DNA of 10,295 nt from Clostridia bacterium (GTDB lineage: Bacteria > Bacillota > Clostridia > Christensenellales > Borkfalkiaceae). Location of the stretch: contig JAFVRU010000104.1 of assembly GCA_017504065.1 (NCBI GenBank), positions 1 through 10,295 on the forward strand, in the 5' to 3' direction. Numbering within the stretch: the stretch's first letter is position 1; each line of letters opens with the position of its first letter. Position numbers and translations under genes: made by a program. The notes below the pieces were generated by a model. It was not told where the DNA came from. It did no database searches and saw only the letters and a list, made by a program, of their open reading frames with translations. Of this stretch, positions 6,148 through 10,295 are shown piece after piece.

Positions 6148-6669
6148 TTATGCTTTTACGGGTTCAGGATACGTTTCCCCGAACGTTTCCACCGTTACTT
6201 GTTTCATTTTTTGTTCTTCGTACGGACGATCTGACCAATCCGTTTTCGTGCCCGCGATTGCGTCAACCGTTTCCATACCTTCAATGACTTTCCCGAACGC
6301 TGCGTATTGCCCGTCCAAGTAGTCCGCAAGATCGTGCATTACAAAAAATTGCGAGCCCGCGGAATCGGGGTGTTGCGCGCGCGCCATCGAAAGCACGCCG
6401 CGTTCATGCGAAATATCGTTGCCCTTGAATCCGTTTCCGGAAAACTCACCGGGAATACGGTAACCGGGACCACCCGTGCCCGTACCCGTAGGGTCGCCGC
6501 CTTGGATCATAAATCCCGCGATAACGCGGTGAAAAATCAAGCCGTTATAATAGCCCTTTTGCACAAGCGATACGAAATTGTTCACCGTGTTGGGAGCTTT
6601 TTCGGGATAGAGCTCCGCTTTAAACGTGTTGCCGTTTTCCATTTCAAACGTAATAATAGGATTTTTCAT
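6148..6669 (-). CDS. Cyclophilin-type peptidyl-prolyl cis-trans isomerase
   Basis: This single-domain cyclophilin of 173 residues speeds the cis-trans turnover of Xaa-Pro bonds during protein folding. Active-site elements are all present: FHRVIAGFMIQGGDP (46-60) with catalytic Arg48, Phe53 and Gln56, then GVLSMARAQHPDSAGSQFF (91-109) and YLDGQYAAFGKV (117-128). The tryptophan that contacts cyclosporin in human CypA is Tyr117 here, as is frequent in bacteria, so drug sensitivity is probably low. There is no signal peptide or lipobox, so the enzyme is cytosolic. ATG 6669 is preceded by AAAGGTG at good spacing, and the dCMP deaminase stop lies 12 bases upstream, which supports co-transcription. 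Confidence 0.96.
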   Translation of the reverse strand: MKNPIITFEMENGNTFKAELYPEKAPNTVNNFVSLVQKGYYNGLIFHRVIAGFMIQGGDPTGTGTGGPGYRIPGEFSGNGFKGNDISHERGVLSMARAQHPDSAGSQFFVMHDLADYLDGQYAAFGKVIEGMETVDAIAGTKTDWSDRPYEEQKMKQVTVETFGETYPEPVKA

Positions 6670-6681
6670 AATTTCACCTTT

Positions 6682-7146
6682 TTATTGTTCCGTATATTTT
6701 TCTACTTTGACGTTTGCTTCGTCAAACAACTGCAAAGAAAATTCGTCGGGATAGCCTTCTTTGTAGACAACGCGCGTAATCCCCGCGTTGATAATAAGCT
6801 TTGCGCAAATTACGCAAGGTTGATGCGTACAATATAACGTTGCGCCGTTGATATTGATGCCGTGTTTAGACGCTTGCACAATCGCGTTCTGTTCCGCATG
6901 TACGGCAAAACAAAGCTCGTGCTGCGTACCGCTCGGAATATTCAATTTCCGACGTAAGCATTCGCCCTTTTCTTCGCAGCTTTTGATCCCTGCGGGCGCG
7001 CCGTTATAGCCCGTCGACATCACGCGTTTGTCTTTTACGATCACCGCGCCGACGTGGCGATTTTGCTGAAAACAACTCGACCAACTTGCCACCGTTTCGG
7101 CAAGCTGCATAAACCGTTTGTCCCATTTATCCCAATTTTTCATCAC
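6682..7146 (-). CDS. dCMP deaminase (ComEB-like)
   Basis: This zinc-dependent cytidine/deoxycytidylate deaminase of 154 residues converts dCMP to dUMP, the substrate of thymidylate synthase. The zinc site is H-A-E (83-85, in VHAEQNAIV) with PCVIC (110-114); Glu85 is the proton shuttle. The early stretch RHVGAVIVKDKRVMSTGYNGAPAG (30-53) is typical of dCMP deaminases, and further cysteines at 57 and 63 (SCEEKGEC) fit the extra metal site seen in this family. In Bacillus the homologue is comEB. Two starts are possible, GTG 7146 and ATG 7143. GTG has the better spacing (9 bases) from TGGAG. It is the first gene of the minus-strand unit, downstream of the promoter at 7192-7220. Confidence 0.95.
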   Translation of the reverse strand: MMKNWDKWDKRFMQLAETVASWSSCFQQNRHVGAVIVKDKRVMSTGYNGAPAGIKSCEEKGECLRRKLNIPSGTQHELCFAVHAEQNAIVQASKHGININGATLYCTHQPCVICAKLIINAGITRVVYKEGYPDEFSLQLFDEANVKVEKYTEQ

Positions 7147-7191
7147 AAGCGTTTACTCCATAATGATTATTTTCTTTTGTAATTACAATTT

Positions 7192-7220
7192 ATTATAACA
7201 CTTTTTTTTCGGAAATGCAA
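7192..7220 (-). promoter_or_regulatory. Probable promoter of the dCMP deaminase-to-exporter operon
   Basis: On the minus strand TTGCAT (7220 to 7215), a 17-base spacer and TATAAT (7197 to 7192) are followed by a leader of about 40 bases to GTG 7146. TG one base before the -10 box gives an extended -10. No terminator or second strong promoter is visible between here and 1477, so this is the likely promoter for all seven genes. Confidence 0.6.
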
Positions 7221-7272
7221 TCCTTTGAAAAGGTTTTTCGAAATTACCGAACCATTTCTTCCGTTTTTTAAG

Positions 7273-7290
7273 AAATTTTTAGAAAAATTT
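7273..7290 (+). repeat. AT-rich perfect inverted repeat upstream of groES promoter
   Basis: AAATTTTT and AAAAATTT, separated by AG, form a perfect 8-bp palindrome inside a run of A and T tracts that ends 22 bases before the groES -35 box. It resembles an UP element that contacts the RNA polymerase alpha subunit. A repressor site is possible, but the low complexity makes that weak. Confidence 0.3.
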
Positions 7291-7311
7291 CGTTTTTTTT
7301 CCTTTTTCTGT

Positions 7312-7339
7312 TTGACTTATTAAAGAATCGGTTTATAAT
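7312..7339 (+). promoter_or_regulatory. Sigma-A promoter of groES-groEL
   Basis: TTGACT (7312-7317), a 16-base spacer and TATAAT (7334-7339) give a near-consensus housekeeping promoter, with an expected start near 7346. No CIRCE inverted repeat (TTAGCACTC and its complement) and no CtsR-type heptad repeat is present anywhere in 7147-7392. HrcA control at this site is therefore not supported. Confidence 0.75.
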
Positions 7340-7356
7340 ATATCCGTATAAATAAT

Positions 7357-7373
7357 CGACGTGAAAAGCGTCG
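7357..7373 (+). other. Small hairpin in the groES leader
   Basis: CGACG (7357-7361) pairs with CGTCG (7369-7373) around a seven-base loop. The strong ribosome site GGAGG (7381-7385) begins 7 bases later, with ATG at 7393. A five-pair stem is weak. It could stabilise the mRNA or tune initiation, or it may be chance. Confidence 0.25.
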
Positions 7374-7392
7374 GAATATCGGAGGATTTTTT

Positions 7393-7680
7393 ATGAATAT
7401 CAAACCTTTATTTGACAAAGTTGTCGTGGAAAGCGTTACCGTGGAAGAAAAGACGAAAAGCGGTTTCTTTTTACCGTCTTCCGCGCAAGAAAAACCCCAA
7501 ACTTGTCAAGTTGTCGCAGTCGGTCCCGGCGGAATCGTAGACGGCAAAGAAATCAAAATGCAAGTGAAGGTCGGCGATAAAGTGCTTTGCGCAAAATATT
7601 CCGGCACGGAATTTAAAGTTGACGGCAAAGAATTTACGATCATCAAACAAAGCGACATTCTCGCGGTCGTAGAAGACTAA
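7393..7680 (+). CDS. groES: Co-chaperonin GroES
   Basis: This 95-residue cytosolic co-chaperonin forms the heptameric lid of the GroEL chamber. The N-terminal NIKPLFDKVVVE, the mobile loop EEKTKSGFFLPSSAQEKP (18-35), VVAVGPGG (40-47) and the C-terminal VKVGDKVLCAKYSGTEFK...ILAVVED match the family in order and length. The hydrophobic tripeptide of the mobile loop that docks into GroEL is Phe25-Phe26-Leu27; Ile-Val-Leu is the common form. ATG 7393 has GGAGG 7 bases upstream. groEL follows after 31 bases, and both are read from the promoter at 7312-7339. Confidence 0.98.
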   Translation: MNIKPLFDKVVVESVTVEEKTKSGFFLPSSAQEKPQTCQVVAVGPGGIVDGKEIKMQVKVGDKVLCAKYSGTEFKVDGKEFTIIKQSDILAVVED

Positions 7681-7711
7681 ATTTGGAATTATCAATAAGG
7701 AGTTATAAATT

Positions 7712-9340
7712 ATGGCTAAGCAAATCAAATACGGAGAAGAAGCAAGAAAATCTTTGGAAGCGGGCGTAAACGTTTTGGCGGACACCGTCAAAATTACCCT
7801 TGGTCCTAAGGGCAGAAACGTAGTACTTGACAAAAAATTCGGTGCTCCCCTCATCACCAACGACGGCGTGACGATTGCAAAAGAAATCGAGCTTAACGAC
7901 CCCTTTGAAAACATGGGCGCGCAGCTTGTAAAAGAAGTTTCCACCAAGACCAACGACGTGGCGGGCGACGGTACGACGACGGCGGTTGTTTTGGCGCAAG
8001 CAATCGTTCGCGAAGGCTTGAAAAATCTCGCGGCGGGCGCTAACCCGATCATTTTGAAAGAAGGCATTAAGAAAGCCGTTGATACGACGGTCGAACATTT
8101 GAAGAGTATTTCCAAATCCGTGGAAAGTCATAAGGCGATCGAACAAGTCGCTTCCATTTCCGCAGGTGATCCCGAAGTCGGCGCTTTGATTGCAAAAGCA
8201 ATGGAAATCGTTGGAAAAGACGGCGTAATCACCGTTGAAGAAGGCAAATCCATGCATACCGAACTCAACACCGTAGAAGGTATGCAATTTGATCGCGGTT
8301 ACGCTTCCGCATACATGGTAACGAATACGGATAAAATGGAAGCCGTATTGGAAAATCCGTACATTTTGATCACGGATAAAAAGATCTCGAATTTGCAAGA
8401 AATCCTGCCCGTAATCGAACCCCTTGCGCAACAGGGCGCGAAGCTTTTGATTATTGCGGAAGACGTGGAAGGCGACGCTTTGGCAGCGCTTATCGTCAAT
8501 AAACTCAAAGGCGTGTTCAACTCCGTTGCGGTGAAAGCGCCTGGGTTCGGCGACAGAAGAAAGGAAATGTTGCGCGATATCGCCGTATTGACCGGCGGGC
8601 AAGTCATTTCTTCCGATCTCGGCATCGAATTCAAGGAAGTTACGCCGAATATGCTCGGTAGAGCAAGCAGCGTACGCGTAGACAAAGAAAATACCACGAT
8701 CGTCGGCGGCGCAGGCGACGCGGAAGATATCAAAGCGCGTATCGCTTCTATCAAATCGCAAATCGCGGAAACGAACTCCGATTACGACAGAGAAAAACTG
8801 CAAGAAAGATTGGCGAAGCTCGCAGGCGGCGTAGCGGTCATCAGCGTTGGCGCGGCGACCGAAGTTGAAATGAAAGAAAAGAAACTTCGTATCGACGACG
8901 CTTTGGCGGCTACGAGAGCTGCCGTAGAAGAAGGTTACGTTCCCGGCGGCGGCAGCGCGTTGCTTTCGGCTGTTCCCGCTGTAAAGAAACTTGTCAACGC
9001 ATTGAACGGCGATGAAAAAACGGGCGCAAGCATTGTCTTGAAGTCCTTGGAAGAACCGATTAGACAAATCGCGAAAAACGCTGGCTTGGACGGTTCGGTC
9101 ATCGTCGATAAAGTACTCAACTCCAAGAAAGCGAACTACGGTTTCGACGCATTGAACAACAAATACTGCGACATGGTTGATTGCGGGATCATCGACCCGA
9201 CGAAAGTTACCCGTTCGGTATTGCAAAACGCGGCGTCCGTTGCTTCTACGCTTTTGACTACGGAAAGCATTGTAACCGATATCCCTACTCCCCCTGCGCC
9301 CGTTGCGCCTGCAGGCGGCGACATGGGTGGCATGTATTAA
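7712..9340 (+). CDS. groL: Chaperonin GroEL
   Basis: This 542-residue ATP-driven chaperonin forms a double seven-membered ring that encloses unfolded proteins together with GroES. Landmarks are TLGPKGRNVVLDKKFGAP near residues 30-47, the nucleotide-site motif NDVAGDGTTTA (about 81-91) with the catalytic aspartate, the apical domain IIAEDVEGDALAALIVNKLKG, APGFGDRR, the family signature AAVEEGYVPGGGSALL, and the C-terminal tail GGDMGGMY. No key residue appears to be missing and the length is normal. The start at ATG 7712 has AAGGAG 9 bases upstream. It is co-transcribed with groES and ends at the terminator at 9359-9387. Confidence 0.99.
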   Translation: MAKQIKYGEEARKSLEAGVNVLADTVKITLGPKGRNVVLDKKFGAPLITNDGVTIAKEIELNDPFENMGAQLVKEVSTKTNDVAGDGTTTAVVLAQAIVREGLKNLAAGANPIILKEGIKKAVDTTVEHLKSISKSVESHKAIEQVASISAGDPEVGALIAKAMEIVGKDGVITVEEGKSMHTELNTVEGMQFDRGYASAYMVTNTDKMEAVLENPYILITDKKISNLQEILPVIEPLAQQGAKLLIIAEDVEGDALAALIVNKLKGVFNSVAVKAPGFGDRRKEMLRDIAVLTGGQVISSDLGIEFKEVTPNMLGRASSVRVDKENTTIVGGAGDAEDIKARIASIKSQIAETNSDYDREKLQERLAKLAGGVAVISVGAATEVEMKEKKLRIDDALAATRAAVEEGYVPGGGSALLSAVPAVKKLVNALNGDEKTGASIVLKSLEEPIRQIAKNAGLDGSVIVDKVLNSKKANYGFDALNNKYCDMVDCGIIDPTKVTRSVLQNAASVASTLLTTESIVTDIPTPPAPVAPAGGDMGGMY

Positions 9341-9358
9341 TCCAACGATATAAATTTG

Positions 9359-9387
9359 AAAAGAGCAGTCAAACGACTGCTCTTTTT
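9359..9387. terminator. Bidirectional intrinsic terminator between groEL and spo0A
   Basis: A 12-bp perfect stem (9359-9370 with 9375-9386) closes an AAAC loop and is followed by a T tract. A-rich bases on the left arm give a U tract for the opposite direction too. It lies 18 bases after the groEL stop and directly before the spo0A stop (9388-9390), so it can end both convergent transcripts. Confidence 0.92.
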
Positions 9388-10149
9388 TTATACCATATTT
9401 TCCAATATGAGTTTATCTGCAACGAGCGCAATAAACTCGCTATTCGTCGGTTTTTCGCTACCGAGATAAATTCTTGCGCCGAAAATCGCATTGATCGCTT
9501 CAATTCGACCGCGATTCCATGCCACTTCTATCGCGTGGCGTATCGCGCGCTCCACTTTGCTTGCCGTTGTGTCGAACTTTTTGGCGATCGACGGATACAA
9601 CTCCTTGGTAACGCTGTTGATAATGTACGGACGTTCGATCGTCATTTTAATCCCTTCGCGCAAATATCCGTAACCCTTGATATGCGGCGGAATCCCGATA
9701 GAAATAAAAATCTCGCTGATCTTTTCTTCCGTCGTAACCGGTTGCCTTTTCCCGACTGATAAATCTTTGGCTTCATCCGGCTTGTCTTTCATCAATTCCC
9801 GAAGCCGTTCAATGACGTTCGGAATAGAAAACGGTTTGACCAAATAGTAAATCGCGCCTTCCTTAAGCGCCCTTTCGATCAACGAATCGGTGGACATACC
9901 CGTCGCGACAATCTTCGCTTCAAACCACGTCTTTTTGACCGCGCGAATAACTCCGCAACCGTCCGTTCCCTTTAGGAACATCCCGACAATCACCAAATCG
10001 GGCTTTAATTGCAATACCCGCTTGATCCCTTCGTCGCCATCGTCTCCCGCGTAGAGTACGTTAAAATCTTTTCCCGCAGCAAACGCTTCCTGTAACTGCT
10101 CCAACACCGCCGTGTTGGACTCCAACAAAATAACTGAATGTGAACGCAT
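9388..10149 (-). CDS. spo0A: Spo0A-family sporulation regulator with degenerate receiver domain
   Basis: This protein of 253 residues has a response-regulator receiver (1-120), a short linker, and a Spo0A output domain (140-253). The output domain is highly conserved: IPPHIKGYGYLREGI (153-167), LYPSIAKKFDTTASKVERAIRHAIEVAW (184-211) with the recognition helix, and KPTNSEFIALVADKL. The receiver is not. Position 56, the phosphoacceptor aspartate in Bacillus Spo0A, is glycine (codon GGG at 9984-9982), and the acidic pair Asp10-Asp11 is Glu10-Ser11. The switch Thr83 and Lys105 of VKPF are kept. Normal phosphorelay activation is therefore unlikely. The frame is open throughout, and ATG 10149 has AAGGAG 9 bases upstream, so it does not look like a decaying gene. 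It may act without phosphate, or be a paralogue beside a classical Spo0A elsewhere. Confidence 0.93.
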   Translation of the reverse strand: MRSHSVILLESNTAVLEQLQEAFAAGKDFNVLYAGDDGDEGIKRVLQLKPDLVIVGMFLKGTDGCGVIRAVKKTWFEAKIVATGMSTDSLIERALKEGAIYYLVKPFSIPNVIERLRELMKDKPDEAKDLSVGKRQPVTTEEKISEIFISIGIPPHIKGYGYLREGIKMTIERPYIINSVTKELYPSIAKKFDTTASKVERAIRHAIEVAWNRGRIEAINAIFGARIYLGSEKPTNSEFIALVADKLILENMV

Positions 10150-10204
10150 ATTTCTTTACTCCTTTTTCTTGTTTTTTTCACACACAAAATTTATTTGTAG
10201 CGCT

Positions 10205-10233
10205 ATTATACTACAAATTTTTTAAAGAGTAAA
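10205..10233 (-). promoter_or_regulatory. Probable sigma-A promoter of spo0A
   Basis: On the minus strand TTTACT (10233 to 10228), a 17-base spacer and TATAAT (10210 to 10205) form a good vegetative promoter. The start would be near 10198, with a leader of about 49 bases. No clear sigma-H promoter is seen in the remaining 60 bases of the window, but the region is cut at 10295. Confidence 0.65.
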
Positions 10234-10249
10234 GCATTATTTTGCAATA

Positions 10250-10258
10250 TTCGAAAAA
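10250..10258 (-). promoter_or_regulatory. Possible 0A-box-like site upstream of spo0A
   Basis: Minus-strand TTTTTCGAA (10258 to 10250) differs at one position from the Spo0A box core TTTGTCGAA and ends 17 bases before the -35 box. It could allow autoregulation. The AT-rich surroundings raise the chance of a random match, and the altered base is the usually conserved G. Confidence 0.2.
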
Positions 10259-10295
10259 ATATTTTTTAATATTTCAAAATTATTTTAAAATATTA

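Noticed and set aside
6307..6837. Plus-strand open frame of 176 codons
   Set aside because: Antisense to the cyclophilin and dCMP deaminase genes, and its protein has no domain pattern.
7471..8115. Minus-strand open frame across the groES end and groEL start
   Set aside because: Antisense to two certain genes, with no ribosome site and no family resemblance.
7703..9226. Long open frame (507 codons) on the minus strand across groEL
   Set aside because: It is the antisense shadow of a strongly codon-biased gene. The predicted protein is rich in Arg, Phe and Asp with no recognisable domain, and groEL on the other strand is certain.
1..10295. tRNA, rRNA, CRISPR array, insertion sequence or riboswitch
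   Set aside because: I found no tRNA-like cloverleaf, no regularly spaced repeats, no transposase and no long structured leader. All gaps over 100 bases are accounted for by promoters and AT-rich sequence.

Overview
The window looks like a chromosomal segment of a low-GC Gram-positive bacterium of the class Clostridia. The evidence is a spo0A gene with a perfectly recognisable sporulation DNA-binding domain, AAGGAG-type ribosome sites, sigma-A-like promoters with TATAAT boxes, AT-rich gaps, and a PqqD-like/HPrK-like gene set of a type I associate with gut Clostridia. A more precise placement cannot be made from the sequence alone.

Layout from left to right. (1) Positions 1-397, minus: the first 132 codons of a sugar-kinase-like phosphotransferase, cut by the window edge. 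(2) 563-1450, plus: a divergent AraC-family regulator. The shared gap holds two opposed promoters, a tandem 8-bp repeat and a dispersed inverted repeat, which looks like a regulator-target arrangement. (3) 1451-1478: a bidirectional terminator. (4) 7146 down to 1477, minus: a tightly packed, probably single transcription unit that runs dCMP deaminase, cyclophilin, adenylosuccinate lyase (purB), HPrK/PEPCK-like kinase, PqqD-like protein, S24/S26-type Ser-His peptidase, and an ABC exporter broken by a one-base frameshift. (5) 7147-7392: a divergent promoter region. (6) 7393-9340, plus: groES-groEL, without a CIRCE operator. (7) 9359-9387: a second bidirectional terminator. (8) 10149 down to 9388, minus: spo0A. 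(9) 10150-10295: the spo0A promoter region.

How the genes may work together. The first part of the long minus operon is housekeeping (dUMP supply, protein folding, purine synthesis). Its distal part is a four-gene cassette of kinase, small PqqD-like carrier or recognition domain, soluble peptidase and exporter. Its parts resemble peptide maturation and export machinery, but no precursor peptide and no radical SAM, cyclase or cyclodehydratase gene is present. The cassette's function is unknown to me and its exporter may be inactive.

The two most notable points are the cassette and Spo0A. In Spo0A the phosphoacceptor aspartate (residue 56) is glycine and part of the acidic pocket is lost, while the DNA-binding domain is intact. 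This Spo0A probably cannot be controlled by the usual phosphorelay.
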